A DNA stretch of 22,078 nt from CAMQRS01 sp964370645 (GCA_964370645.1 CAYJJS010000032.1:1-22078), one strand, 5' to 3'; shown: positions 6,701 through 14,230, counted from the stretch's first letter. Translations and numbers: made by a program. The notes: generated from the letters alone by a model not told the origin.

Positions 6701-9521
6701 AGCATGGACAGAAGCGAATATTGACGTATTAGAAAATGCGAAATTATTTGGTGCAAGAGCAGATTTAGGTGTTTATGGATATTCGAGTTGGAAAGGGGAA
6801 GAAGGAGTACTTTCTTTTACGAATCCATTAGGTAGTGCGCAAACTTACACAATTGTATTAGATGAAGCAATTGGTGTGCCAAGTAGCTTACAAGGTGCAC
6901 AGGGTGTGCAAATAGAGCCATATGTAGTTGGACACTTAGATAATACATTCACATATGGACAAACCTTAGAGGTGCATTTACAAGCGAATGAAACAATCAT
7001 TTATCATATTAATGAAGTAGATATACAAGCACCAATGATTGATTCTATTGCGAATACAGATAACACAACAATTCGCGTAAAATTTAATGAAAGAGTGAAT
7101 CCAAATGCACTATTTAAAGTCGATGGTGTAGAGGTAGACTCAACATTGCTGGCAGACTATAGAACGTATGAACTTAGCCTAACACAACCAATTACGACGG
7201 GTGAAGTGGATATTGAAATTGGTGAGGTGAGTGATGCGTATGGTAATGCATTTATAAGTGATATAGAAACCGTTGATGTATATGCAGAAAATGTGATTGC
7301 AAGCATTGAAGAACATGAAGATATGACATTAGATCTAGTTAGTGGAAATCATACGCTAGCATTGGATCAAAATCAAATCGTTGTAAGTGAGAGTGGTATT
7401 GTTGGAGATGAAGTGTTTAGTATCGCATTGAGTGTAGATACAACAAGTGTAAATAGCACAATTGTACAACAAGGGGATGCAATTAAAGTATATATAGATG
7501 CAGAAGGTTTTGTGCATGCGCAAGTAGGTGATTTAAATGTATCTTCAAGACAAGAAGTAACAAGTGTTACTCAAAAGGCTACTGGGACATTTGCAACAAG
7601 TGAATATGTTCCTACGCAAACACAAACACAAGTAGTGGGACAAGTAAATGATGACAATTTACATTCAATTATTGTAGTGCGTGAGATGAACAACGTGTTG
7701 AAATTGTATGTAGATGGACAATTGGCAAACACTGCATATAATGATGCGAATAGAATCGATATTGTAGAGGATTCGATAGTCATAGGTAGTGATACATTTG
7801 AAGGACAAATTGCTTCTTTTGATGTATTTAATAAAGTGGTAGATTATGTCGAGGCAAAAGGTATTGCTGAAGATACAATCCCTTCAACGATGCGAGAAGT
7901 AGAACGTAGCACATGGAGTGCAAGCGCAAGTAGTGAGATGTCTGGGATGAGTGGAGATGCAAGTGCAATGGCTGCAATTGATGGAAATGCTGCTTCTTGG
8001 TGGCACAATAACTATGTGGATGCATCTGCTCCTACACCACATTGGATAGCGATTCATTTCCATGAAGAAGTGCAAGCTTCACAAGTGCAATACACAGCAC
8101 GAGGAGCAAACGGGGATTGGCAAACGATAGATGTGTATGCGGAAGATGAAGATGGACAATATACACAAATCATGGATGATTATGTAGTCAATGGTTCTTT
8201 CATTACACTACCAGAAAATACTAGTGCATATGGATTCAAATTTGAACTTGTTTCAAGTGTTGGAGGATTTGGTTCAGCGGTTGAAATCCAAGTGTTTGAG
8301 GAAGATCAACAAGTGGATAATGCTTATGTGAGTAGTGTAGTGAATCCATTACTGGAAGCGTTTGAAGCAATAGATGAAAATGGATACACAAAAGACAGTT
8401 ATGAGGCATACGAAAGTGCAATTGCAGATATAGAGAGTATTTTAGAAGTTAGTAAAACAGATACAATTTCTATGTTTGTACTTGATAAATTTGTACAAAA
8501 TGTACATGAAAGTGTATCTAAGTTGGTAGAAGTGCTAGAGCCTGCTGATTATGCAGCATTACAAATTGTGTTAGCTTCAGCGCAATCGCTTCACCCTGAT
8601 CAATATGTTGACTTTAGTACAGTGCAAAGTGCTATTGATGCAGTTGTATTTGGATTAAATGCGACAAAACAAGATGAAGTAGATGCAATGACGCAAACGT
8701 TAGTGGATGCAATGGAAAGCTTGCAGTTAAAAGATGCAGACTATACACAGCTGCTTACATTGGTGGCCGAAGTACAACTGCTACAAGAAGATGTATACAC
8801 CAACTATGAAGTTGTGAAACAAGCGCTAGATGCTATTGATTACACATTGAATATTCAACAACAAGCACAAGTAGACAGTATGTATGATGCATTGTTTGAT
8901 GCAAAAAAAGGACTAATCTACAAGGATGCAGACTATAGTGCAATTGATGAAATGCTTGAAAAAGTGAATGTGTTGACTAGATATATGTACCTATCTTTAG
9001 ATTCTTTAGATAGTGCACTCTTACAAATTGAAAGAGATAAAAATATAACACAACAAGCAGATGTGGATAGTATGTTTATGCAGTTACAATCTGCATACGA
9101 TGCATTAGTGATGAAAACAATCCTTCATGAAGTAGAAGGTGCTAATCAAGTGATTACTACACTAGAAAAGCCAGCAACTTTCACAATAGACGAACAATCA
9201 CTGGATGCACTTCAAGCGGTCTATGTAAATGGTGTATTGCTAGATCGCAATGCATATACGAAAACATCAGGTAGTATCATCGTTTCGTTACTTCCAGAAT
9301 ATTTAAAAGGATTGACAAATGATGCATATACAATTGATTTTGTAACACAAGATAGTGTTTATGCAACTACCTTTAGTATACAAGTAGATACTTCAGTGAG
9401 TGTACCTAGTACACCTGAAGCTACAACACCACCTACTGGTGATACAACAAATGTATTTATGTACATGATGTTATTACTTGTTAGTGGATGGGCAATGCGA
9501 AGATGCGTTTCTAATAAGTAG
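3747..9521 (+). CDS. Secreted, cell-wall-anchored multi-domain GH36-like glycosidase
   Basis: 1924 residues from ATG 3747 (AAAGGGG upstream), which begins a clear signal peptide. The alternatives are an in-frame TTG at 3717 behind the stronger AAAGGAGGG (3705-3713) and an ATG at 3681 that overlaps the candidate -10. Domains, numbered from 3747: signal peptide 1-22; start of a GH36-type beta-sandwich about 25-95; two F5/8C-like repeats about 104-270 and 282-445; remainder of the sandwich about 457-650; TIM barrel about 660-1000 with DDGW (696-699), nucleophile candidate Asp817 in YWKWDG, and acid/base candidate Asp888 (WIQD) or Asp891; Ig-like 1092-1180; LamG-like 1184-1368; F5/8C (CBM32-like) 1383-1518; four FIVAR-like helical repeats 1527-1790; a small beta domain to 1880; PPTGD (1895-1899), hydrophobic helix and Arg/Lys tail. 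GH36 enzymes hydrolyse alpha-galactosides or alpha-GalNAc. Action on host mucin or blood-group glycans is inference from the binding modules and surface anchoring. Confidence 0.85.
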   Translation: MIKKILSSVICLFLACTSLSSLNEVTVTVHGNNQQVEIVEQGDTITISNDYISRSFKNTGGSLTTSQIDNKVIGEVLYPQTGSNDFVINTISENEPELKNPSQSIDLQDASITFDGNDAKANSIDGNPATTIAGFVDQELIIDLQESQTVQAFSYLKRPGYIDANYGLNGTLGAYEVYASQDGVDYSLVHEGAFQAQDYNLKSSVVPVGETWYGDGQSYPEGTTIHNIGDVVYAVFDAPIQARYIKLIPKTTALGSATTEFQMAEIALFSDGFSSLHIPVNVVEATSVSLDGNEVKGSIQDGNPATTAAANVGDGVIFDLGSEQAVSSFSYEKRPPYILQAYGINGTMGNYEIYVSHDASDWTAAGSGSFEGSDYNLKSVVVPNGETWYGDGQTYPEGTTLYNHGDVVYANLDTTYTARYVKIVPMSDVLGSTNEFQVAEMYVYADAYNSGEAEEVSTTIRSSELVYTNYETSQGSEGEQILTLHYADYEVYGVTYSIVQKVVLHADDHYMRNFIEITVDNQVDARIDYIDTNSFVLASDASDVWSIPDISEVSSMWIGAYELMLGQPIYVDGLFMGSEFPATATDVEKNTTRVRYYSGKNFEELQRDGQLTSDGKYVSWQNVIGSANGTQTSVVQTAFFEYIQEIATPTEFRKQYNSWYDNMMNISADSIAESFLGSEAGLSAEGVEPLDAYVVDDGWNNYYDGEHLATPGSSQGTEENQTGFWEFNNKFPNELYTSTELTSKLQSTFGVWVGPQGGYNYFGQFSRFLEEQGTGFVQHNSVLGDVLCTGSQVYLDNYTSLFLDYQQRFDIEYWKWDGFASRPCNEEGHGHMVGGYNNMYYTSDMWEKWIVVFDTFREDNPEVFINATCYVNLSPWLLQWVNTVWIQDSGDTGEIQGDGSRFERKIYYRDKVYYQLFEQNEIQFPLKNLYNHDPIYGVSDGSDATTEDFREFVFANAVRGTAFWELYYSPSIMDEEKWKVNADVLAWTEANIDVLENAKLFGARADLGVYGYSSWKGEEGVLSFTNPLGSAQTYTIVLDEAIGVPSSLQGAQGVQIEPYVVGHLDNTFTYGQTLEVHLQANETIIYHINEVDIQAPMIDSIANTDNTTIRVKFNERVNPNALFKVDGVEVDSTLLADYRTYELSLTQPITTGEVDIEIGEVSDAYGNAFISDIETVDVYAENVIASIEEHEDMTLDLVSGNHTLALDQNQIVVSESGIVGDEVFSIALSVDTTSVNSTIVQQGDAIKVYIDAEGFVHAQVGDLNVSSRQEVTSVTQKATGTFATSEYVPTQTQTQVVGQVNDDNLHSIIVVREMNNVLKLYVDGQLANTAYNDANRIDIVEDSIVIGSDTFEGQIASFDVFNKVVDYVEAKGIAEDTIPSTMREVERSTWSASASSEMSGMSGDASAMAAIDGNAASWWHNNYVDASAPTPHWIAIHFHEEVQASQVQYTARGANGDWQTIDVYAEDEDGQYTQIMDDYVVNGSFITLPENTSAYGFKFELVSSVGGFGSAVEIQVFEEDQQVDNAYVSSVVNPLLEAFEAIDENGYTKDSYEAYESAIADIESILEVSKTDTISMFVLDKFVQNVHESVSKLVEVLEPADYAALQIVLASAQSLHPDQYVDFSTVQSAIDAVVFGLNATKQDEVDAMTQTLVDAMESLQLKDADYTQLLTLVAEVQLLQEDVYTNYEVVKQALDAIDYTLNIQQQAQVDSMYDALFDAKKGLIYKDADYSAIDEMLEKVNVLTRYMYLSLDSLDSALLQIERDKNITQQADVDSMFMQLQSAYDALVMKTILHEVEGANQVITTLEKPATFTIDEQSLDALQAVYVNGVLLDRNAYTKTSGSIIVSLLPEYLKGLTNDAYTIDFVTQDSVYATTFSIQVDTSVSVPSTPEATTPPTGDTTNVFMYMMLLLVSGWAMRRCVSNK
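4056..4556 (+). repeat. Tandem carbohydrate-binding module, copy 1
   Basis: F5/8C-like module with DGNPATT, a KRPGYI segment and the distinctive DYNLKSSVVPVGETWYGDG loop. The second copy at 4590-5081 repeats these landmarks at the same spacing. The similarity extends over the whole module, so this is an internal duplication within the gene. The long GETWYGDGQ-YPEGTT insertion is not part of a minimal F5/8C domain. Confidence 0.75.
4590..5081 (+). repeat. Tandem carbohydrate-binding module, copy 2
   Basis: It repeats copy 1 with DGNPATT, KRPPYI, the DYNLKS-VVP-GETWYGDGQ loop, a GDVVYA strand and a C-terminal EFQVAEM strand. Many substitutions separate the copies, so the duplication is not recent. 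Together the two modules interrupt what looks like one continuous GH36 N-terminal sandwich. Confidence 0.75.
8367..9116 (+). repeat. FIVAR-like helical repeats (four units)
   Basis: Four units of about 64 residues. The last three each begin with an A-D-Y motif (PADYAAL, KDADYTQL, KDADYSAI) and share Q-x-x-VD-x-M in the second half. This is the three-helix FIVAR pattern found as spacers or stalks in Gram-positive surface proteins. They probably lift the enzyme off the cell wall. Confidence 0.7.
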
Positions 9522-9523
9522 TC

Positions 9524-9550
9524 AAATGAGGTCTTTTGGACCTCATTTTT
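9524..9550 (+). terminator. Intrinsic terminator of the glycosidase gene
   Basis: AAATGAGGTC (9524-9533), loop TTTTG, GACCTCATTT (9539-9548), continuing into a T-run to 9550. A 10-bp stem placed 2 bp after the TAG stop. Confidence 0.9.
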
Positions 9551-9580
9551 ATGTTATGATTAAGGAAAGGAGTGATATAA

Positions 9581-10333
9581 GTGGAAAAATATCAGGTGCA
9601 ATATTTTAGTCCTACGGGAAATACAGAATATCTTGCAAGATATTTGAGTGAACAACTATCGTGTTCTTGTATAAGCTATGATCAACAACCTCAATGTGAG
9701 CATTTAATTATTATGTCTTCGATTCATGCATTTCGAATGTCAAACACGATGTTAAAAAATATAGAAAAAGTAAAAAAAGTGAGTATTCTTGCAATTGGGT
9801 GTCATACTTCTTCGATAAATGATGCAGCAGGAATTGCATATATAAATTATGCAAATAAACACAATGTGGAAATTGGAGTTTATGAAATACTGGCAATGCC
9901 TTTAAACTTTGTTAAGAAGTTTGAGGTTGCATATGGAAAAAGAATCGTGCAAGAGTCACTTGTACAAATCAAAGATATAGCAAAAAAAATTTTATCCAAC
10001 CATACTACAAAACCGGTAGTGAGTAATGGGGTAAAGCGCATTTCTTCTATACATCATTTTGAAAGTTTGATGGTAAAACTGTTTGGTTTAGAACTACATG
10101 CAAACAACCAGTGTATTCAGTGTGGTCTATGTGTGAAGGAATGTCCACAAAAGAACATCGTCATGCATAAAAAAGTGAAAATCAAATGCAACTGTATGTT
10201 GTGTATGCGTTGCATTTATCGTTGCCCCACAAAAGCAATACGACCAAGAATTTCTAAATTCTTAGTGTTTAAAGATGGATATGATGTAAAGGAATATTGC
10301 GATTATAAAAAAAAGACTAACCGAGTAGGTTAG
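9581..10333 (+). CDS. EFR1-type flavodoxin/ferredoxin fusion protein
   Basis: 250 residues starting at GTG 9581 behind GGAAAGGAGTG. The N-terminus carries an FMN-binding flavodoxin loop (FSPTGNTEYLA, residues 9-19). The C-terminal part holds a bacterial two-cluster ferredoxin: CIQCGLCVKECP (Cys178, 181, 184, 188) and CMLCMRCIYRCP (Cys205, 208, 211, 215), each suited to a [4Fe-4S] cluster. EFR1-family proteins are cytoplasmic electron carriers of anaerobes with unknown partners. The last residues, TNRVG and stop, are encoded inside the hairpin that terminates the convergent gene at 10337. A TATGAT (9555-9560) could serve as its -10, directly after the previous terminator. Confidence 0.88.
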   Translation: MEKYQVQYFSPTGNTEYLARYLSEQLSCSCISYDQQPQCEHLIIMSSIHAFRMSNTMLKNIEKVKKVSILAIGCHTSSINDAAGIAYINYANKHNVEIGVYEILAMPLNFVKKFEVAYGKRIVQESLVQIKDIAKKILSNHTTKPVVSNGVKRISSIHHFESLMVKLFGLELHANNQCIQCGLCVKECPQKNIVMHKKVKIKCNCMLCMRCIYRCPTKAIRPRISKFLVFKDGYDVKEYCDYKKKTNRVG

Positions 10334-10338
10334 TCTTT
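10312..10338 (-). terminator. Terminator between convergent genes, strong on the minus strand
   Basis: AAAGACTAACC (10312-10322), loop GAGTA, GGTTAGTCTTT (10328-10338): an 11-bp perfect stem. Read on the minus strand it is followed by a run of eight T. On the plus strand the T-run is only three long, so it serves mainly the membrane protein gene. Confidence 0.85.
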
Positions 10339-11161
10339 AGCTTATTGGTTGTATAGACAGGATTAGGTTAATATCTTCTATATATGTTACTTCATACATT
10401 ACATGAACGGAACCAGCATCCATTTCTGGATCGTTGTAGTATGGAGGACCTGATAATTCAAATGGATACGCATTTGAAAAGTATAAGATTTTGGATTGTG
10501 TAGATTCAACAGGAGTCACTTGTATCGCTTCTACTCTTCCATCTTCTCTACCAAGGTTTACTAATTCTGAGCTAGTAATCATTTCTCTTAGGTATACTGG
10601 ATAAGGGAATGATAGGTATACTACTTCACTCACTATCCCTTCTTCTTGTTCTGCTTTTTCTAGTGTTTCTTGCATCTTAGAAGCTGCAGAGAATGGATTA
10701 GATTCTACGATTAGAAAACCAGTTAAAGTAAGTAGACCTCCACAAATCAAAATTGTAAGACCAAAAGACATTACTGTATTTCGGATCTTAAGTGCTTGTG
10801 GTGTAGCATTCACAAGATAGCTAGCAGCACCTCTTTTAGATGTGAAAGAACGAATTACTGTTACTATATTTAAACTCTCTTTATCTTCAGGGTGCTCTTT
10901 TTTGTACTTGATAATTGCTTTGCTATTCATAATGCTTGTTGCAATAAAGTATAGTGATCCAATCGTTAAGACAGCTATATATAAGTAGGTTCCATATGTT
11001 AAGGATGTACTTATTCGATGTAATAAATTCATTCCCTCATTATCTGAAAAGGTTTGTGTAAATACATCAGCATAGATTAAATCTTTCAGAAATAAACTAC
11101 CAAATATGATGATTGGTAATATTAATGCAATTAGTATCGAAAAATTATTTTTTTTGTTCAT
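10337..11161 (-). CDS. Membrane protein of unknown function, 274 residues
   Basis: Family not recognised. Three hydrophobic helices are visible at about residues 8-27, 53-76 and 130-152. A cytoplasmic-type basic stretch (KYKKEHPEDKE) lies between helices 2 and 3, and a soluble C-terminal domain of about 115 residues is presumably outside the cell. That domain is rich in Tyr and Pro (LSFPYPVYLRE, FELSGPPYYNDPE) and shows no known catalytic motif. The start at 11161 has AAGGAGAATATC-ATG and its own extended -10 promoter. It is divergent from the zinc-ribbon gene at 11273, so the two may share regulation. Confidence 0.8.
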   Translation of the reverse strand: MNKKNNFSILIALILPIIIFGSLFLKDLIYADVFTQTFSDNEGMNLLHRISTSLTYGTYLYIAVLTIGSLYFIATSIMNSKAIIKYKKEHPEDKESLNIVTVIRSFTSKRGAASYLVNATPQALKIRNTVMSFGLTILICGGLLTLTGFLIVESNPFSAASKMQETLEKAEQEEGIVSEVVYLSFPYPVYLREMITSSELVNLGREDGRVEAIQVTPVESTQSKILYFSNAYPFELSGPPYYNDPEMDAGSVHVMYEVTYIEDINLILSIQPIS

Positions 11162-11186
11162 GATATTCTCCTTTTATAACTTTGTC

Positions 11187-11215
11187 AGTATATCACAAAG
11201 TAATACAGAAACCAA
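11187..11215 (-). promoter_or_regulatory. Extended -10 promoter of the membrane protein gene
   Basis: On the minus strand: -35 TTGGTT (11215-11210), 17-bp spacer, TGA-TATACT with the TG extension (11195-11187). It lies about 26 bp upstream of the start codon. It is back-to-back with the plus-strand promoter at 11223-11251. Confidence 0.6.
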
Positions 11216-11222
11216 TATGAGA

Positions 11223-11251
11223 TTGTAATCTACCTTAAATTTTTATATTAT
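11223..11251 (+). promoter_or_regulatory. Promoter of the zinc-ribbon gene
   Basis: -35 TTGTAA (11223-11228), 17-bp spacer, -10 TATTAT (11246-11251). It is followed by GGAGG (11261-11265) seven bases before the ATG. Confidence 0.55.
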
Positions 11252-11272
11252 AAGAGTAATGGAGGAATATAT

Positions 11273-11530
11273 ATGCCAATGTTTAGTTACTTTCGAAGAA
11301 GAGATGAATGGGAAGAATATAATGAGCAAAATCAAAGTTCACCTACTTGTTCACATTGTGGTTGTGTAATGCATAAAAAACAAAGTGATAAGACTTGGTA
11401 TTGTCCAGCTTGTAAAGATGCAAATCAAACAATGAAGGTATCCGATGCAGCGAGTATTTGGTTAGCAAGTGGAAAAGATAGTGAATATATGTATGGTTTT
11501 AGTGAGGAAGAATTAGAGGCAGAACTATAG
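11273..11530 (+). CDS. Small zinc-ribbon protein, 85 residues
   Basis: A single zinc ribbon is visible: CSHC (Cys26, Cys29) and CPAC (Cys44, Cys47), typical tetra-Cys zinc coordination. The N-terminus is Arg/Glu-rich and the C-terminus acidic (EEELEAEL). Such small ribbons bind nucleic acid or protein partners; the sequence does not say which. The start at 11273 has a strong GGAGG and its own promoter. It stands alone, with a terminator directly after the stop. Confidence 0.8.
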   Translation: MPMFSYFRRRDEWEEYNEQNQSSPTCSHCGCVMHKKQSDKTWYCPACKDANQTMKVSDAASIWLASGKDSEYMYGFSEEELEAEL

Positions 11531-11563
11531 AAAAAGTGGTTTCAACAGCGAACCCACTTTTTT
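11531..11563. terminator. Bidirectional terminator between zinc-ribbon and MFS genes
   Basis: AAAAAGTGG (11531-11539) pairs with CCACTTTTT (11554-11562), and the inner TT/AA can extend the stem. A- and T-runs flank it symmetrically, so it can end transcripts from both sides. It starts 1 bp after the zinc-ribbon stop and reaches the MFS gene's stop codon. Confidence 0.85.
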
Positions 11564-12791
11564 AGATTTTATCCATTTTGTTGAATAGGATGTATCCTAT
11601 TATAAATAATACTGGTAACACAGTAATTGCCATAGCTTCATTTCCAGTTGTTTGAGAAATGAATCCAACCAGGAAGGTTCCTAAAAAGGCAGCACCTTTA
11701 CCAAATATATCATAGATTCCAAAATATTCACCAGCATTTTCTGGCGGTATGATTTGGGCAAAATAAGATCTAGATAAGGACTGAATTCCTCCTTGAAATA
11801 ACCCGACACAAACAGCTAATACCCAAAACTCCCATTGCTTATCCAATTGAATTGCAAACAATGATATTAAAATATAACCAATAATACTTGCTTTAATCAA
11901 TGCACTTGGTGAATATTTATGTGCTAATTTTATAACCGTTAATGCGCTTGGGAATGCAACAATTTGTGTGACTAATAAGGCAATCAATAAACCCGTAGTA
12001 TCTAGTCCAACTGCACTACCATAGGCAGTTGCCATTTCGATGATGGTATAGACTCCATCGATATAGAAGAAGAATGCTAGTAAGAAAAATAAAATTTTAG
12101 GATGCTTACGTATTCTTTTTAATGTTGTATATAGTCTTTTAAAACTATGTTTGATAATTCCCTTTTGCGCTTCTTCACGGAAGTGTATTTGCTTGTGATT
12201 CTTATATAGTGGTAAAGCACAAACAAACCACCAAACTGCAGTCAGTATAAACGCAATATTGATTGCTGGAAATGGTAAAGGTAAAGAATCCTCTCCAAGT
12301 ACTAAGGCAAGAGAAATAATGAATGGAATACAACTTCCAATGTATCCCCAAGCGTACCCGCTTGTCGATACAGCATCCATTCGATCCGGTGTTGTAATGT
12401 CTGTAAGCATAGAATCATTGAAAATTAAACTTGCAGCATATCCAACCTTTGCAATGACAAATAATAATAAGAAAGATTGCCAAGTGCTAGGAAGCCATAA
12501 TGTCGATAAAGAGATAACTCCTATCAAAACAAAAAACATAAATAGGCGTTTCTTATACCCGTTAGTGTCTGCGATTAGTCCAAGTATTGGACCAATAAAC
12601 GCAACAATTAATGTGGATATTGAAGCCGCATAACCCCAATATGCAAGATAATCAGCACTACTGACTCCACCAGCACTCATAAGTGCTTCTGCATAAATTG
12701 GTATGATGGTAGATACTAATAATATGAATGCAGAGTTACCTACATCATATAATACCCACGATTTTTCTAGTTTTGTTAGTTTAAATTTCAT
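11562..12791 (-). CDS. MFS transporter, UMF1/Atg22-like family
   Basis: 409 residues with about 12 hydrophobic segments. The N-terminus KSWVLYDVGNSAFILLVST carries the D-x-G-N-S-x-F signature typical of UMF1 (Atg22-like) major facilitator proteins. GLIADTNGYKKR after the second to third helix is the usual MFS loop motif. Yeast Atg22 exports amino acids from vacuoles; bacterial substrates are mostly unknown. The gene begins 3 bp after the stop of the phospholipase C-like gene, so the two form one minus-strand operon. Its own ribosome binding site (AAGGGATG) is weak and overlaps the upstream stop region, suggesting translational coupling. Confidence 0.87.
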   Translation of the reverse strand: MKFKLTKLEKSWVLYDVGNSAFILLVSTIIPIYAEALMSAGGVSSADYLAYWGYAASISTLIVAFIGPILGLIADTNGYKKRLFMFFVLIGVISLSTLWLPSTWQSFLLLFVIAKVGYAASLIFNDSMLTDITTPDRMDAVSTSGYAWGYIGSCIPFIISLALVLGEDSLPLPFPAINIAFILTAVWWFVCALPLYKNHKQIHFREEAQKGIIKHSFKRLYTTLKRIRKHPKILFFLLAFFFYIDGVYTIIEMATAYGSAVGLDTTGLLIALLVTQIVAFPSALTVIKLAHKYSPSALIKASIIGYILISLFAIQLDKQWEFWVLAVCVGLFQGGIQSLSRSYFAQIIPPENAGEYFGIYDIFGKGAAFLGTFLVGFISQTTGNEAMAITVLPVLFIIGYILFNKMDKI

Positions 12792-12794
12792 TGT

Positions 12795-13589
12795 TTACAT
12801 CCCTTCATATGTATGATCATAACGCGTTGATAATGGCGTTTCACTATGTAATGTTTGCACATAGCTTGGTATTAATTGTAAAGAGTCAAGAAGCGCTACA
12901 TCCATTTTTTTTCGTAATGTACTCACAATTGATTTACAATTTATATTTTCCTTATAGTTGATGATTAAACCTTGATACTCATCGTATTTGTTTGCAAGCT
13001 TCATAATTCGATAAATACTATTTCGTTTCACCCTGGATGGGGCAACGAATAGGTTTAACATGTGCACCATAGTTTTCATAGAGCTCATTACTTCTTTTGG
13101 CGTTACTCCAAAAAAAGGTGCGATAATTTCTGGGTCTAAATCGCGTAACTTAATATGTGTAGTCACCTTTGTAGAAGTTGGTTCCAGTTGTAGTTCTCGC
13201 ATAACTTTGGCATCAAATTCAGATTCTAACTCACTGTGAGTAATGGGTAGTTCTTTTACCATCTTATTAATGAGTCCATGGCATTCGCTATCTAATACAA
13301 AATGATTAATAAATCCGATTATGTACGCTAATGCTGCATCTGGATTTTTACTTTCTACTATTTTTTGCTTTGCCAATTCGAAAAAAGAACGTGATTCTTG
13401 AAAATGTAGTTGATAACCTAGTGCGCTCACTTCATTTTTCTTAAGGGGCTTATGAAAAAATAATATATCTGGACCATGAAGTCCAACGTCATAATATTGA
13501 CGATATGGTTTAATTCTATTTTGGATGGATGGGTCTAGTTTATCAAACACCCATTTTCCATATGTATAATGTGTAAATCCTGCTGGCAT
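12795..13589 (-). CDS. Zinc-dependent phospholipase C-like protein
   Basis: 264 residues from ATG 13589, which has AGGAG eight bases upstream and begins the conserved MPAGFTHYTYG. An upstream in-frame ATG at 13649 is rejected because it lies upstream of the predicted promoter. Residues resembling the metal ligands of the zinc-dependent phospholipase C / S1-P1 fold are His7, His38 and Asp41 (GLHGPD), and His96, Asp100 and His104 (NHFVLDSECH). There is no signal peptide, unlike the secreted clostridial toxins, so a cytoplasmic hydrolase role is more likely; the substrate is unknown. First gene of an operon with the UMF1 transporter. Confidence 0.8.
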   Translation of the reverse strand: MPAGFTHYTYGKWVFDKLDPSIQNRIKPYRQYYDVGLHGPDILFFHKPLKKNEVSALGYQLHFQESRSFFELAKQKIVESKNPDAALAYIIGFINHFVLDSECHGLINKMVKELPITHSELESEFDAKVMRELQLEPTSTKVTTHIKLRDLDPEIIAPFFGVTPKEVMSSMKTMVHMLNLFVAPSRVKRNSIYRIMKLANKYDEYQGLIINYKENINCKSIVSTLRKKMDVALLDSLQLIPSYVQTLHSETPLSTRYDHTYEGM

Positions 13590-13611
13590 AACATCACTCC
13601 TATCTTGTTTT

Positions 13612-13620
13612 ATTCTACCA
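13612..13620 (-). promoter_or_regulatory. Extended -10 of the phospholipase C-like operon
   Basis: On the minus strand TGG-TAGAAT (13620-13612), with the TG extension. No good -35 is seen. Transcription would start near 13605, 15-20 bases upstream of the chosen ATG at 13589, which excludes the longer reading frame to 13649. Confidence 0.5.
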
Positions 13621-13668
13621 CAAAATAAGGAAGGAATTATAAATTCCATGTAATTTTGCAGTTGAATT

Positions 13669-13677
13669 TGCTATAAT
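13669..13677 (+). promoter_or_regulatory. Extended -10 promoter of the GNAT/nitroreductase pair
   Basis: TGC-TATAAT: the TG extension at 13669-13670 and a perfect -10 at 13672-13677. No clear -35 is visible. AGGAGG follows just upstream of the ATG at 13709. Confidence 0.65.
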
Positions 13678-13708
13678 AGTTAAAATAATACAGAAATAGG
13701 AGGATATT

Positions 13709-14230
13709 ATGCAATTAGAAACATCACGTCTACTATTAGTACCTATTGATTTACGTTTTGAAAAGGATGTATATACGAATTTCACATCAGATATCACGAG
13801 TTATATGCTGCCTGATACACCTCAAAAACTAGAGGATACGAAACGCTTTATACAGTCTTCTATGCAATCTCGTATCGATAAAAAAGAGTTTGTGTATGCG
13901 ATTTGTCACAAGGAAGACCAACGCTTTATTGGGTGTTGTGGCTTGCATGCATTACAAAGTGATTTACCAGAGTTAGGGATTTGGATTTGTAAAGAAGAAC
14001 ATGGTCATAAATATGGTTTGGAGGCCATAAAAGGATTGTTAGGCTTAGCAAAGCGATTGCAATATAAAGAGGTTGCATACCCAGTTGATTATCGAAACAT
14101 AGCGAGTGCAAAAATTCCACAGTATTTTCAAGCAAAAAAACTACCACAACAAAAAATAATGTATTCACAAAGTGGAAATAAATTGTATTTAGATACGTAT
14201 ATTATAAATGTATGCGTATGTGAGGTGTAA
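13709..14230 (+). CDS. GNAT acetyltransferase, RimJ/RimL-like
   Basis: 173 residues, the usual length. It starts with ETSRLLLVPI, the typical first strand of RimJ/RimL-type N-acetyltransferases, which move an acetyl group from acetyl-CoA to a protein N-terminus or small amine. The acetyl-CoA loop is recognisable as EEHGHKYGLEAIKGLL (about residues 96-111), and DYRNIASAKI matches the later N-x-x-S region. Here the expected pyrophosphate loop (Q/R-x-x-G-x-G/A) reads H-G-H-K-Y-G, a little degenerate. It has AGGAGG eight bases before ATG 13709. The nitroreductase begins immediately after the stop, in one transcript. Confidence 0.85.
   Translation: MQLETSRLLLVPIDLRFEKDVYTNFTSDITSYMLPDTPQKLEDTKRFIQSSMQSRIDKKEFVYAICHKEDQRFIGCCGLHALQSDLPELGIWICKEEHGHKYGLEAIKGLLGLAKRLQYKEVAYPVDYRNIASAKIPQYFQAKKLPQQKIMYSQSGNKLYLDTYIINVCVCEV

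Noticed and set aside
8541..9116. CRISPR-like periodicity in the glycosidase 3' region
   Set aside because: The period of about 190 bp reflects FIVAR-type protein repeats; DNA copies are diverged and in frame, with no spacer-repeat structure.
12259..12633. Plus-strand open frame of 124 codons
   Set aside because: Lies entirely antisense within the UMF1 transporter and mirrors its codon pattern.
13590..13649. Upstream extension of the phospholipase C-like gene
   Set aside because: It crosses the predicted extended -10 (13612-13620), has no ribosome binding site, and the conserved MPAGFTH start is at 13589.
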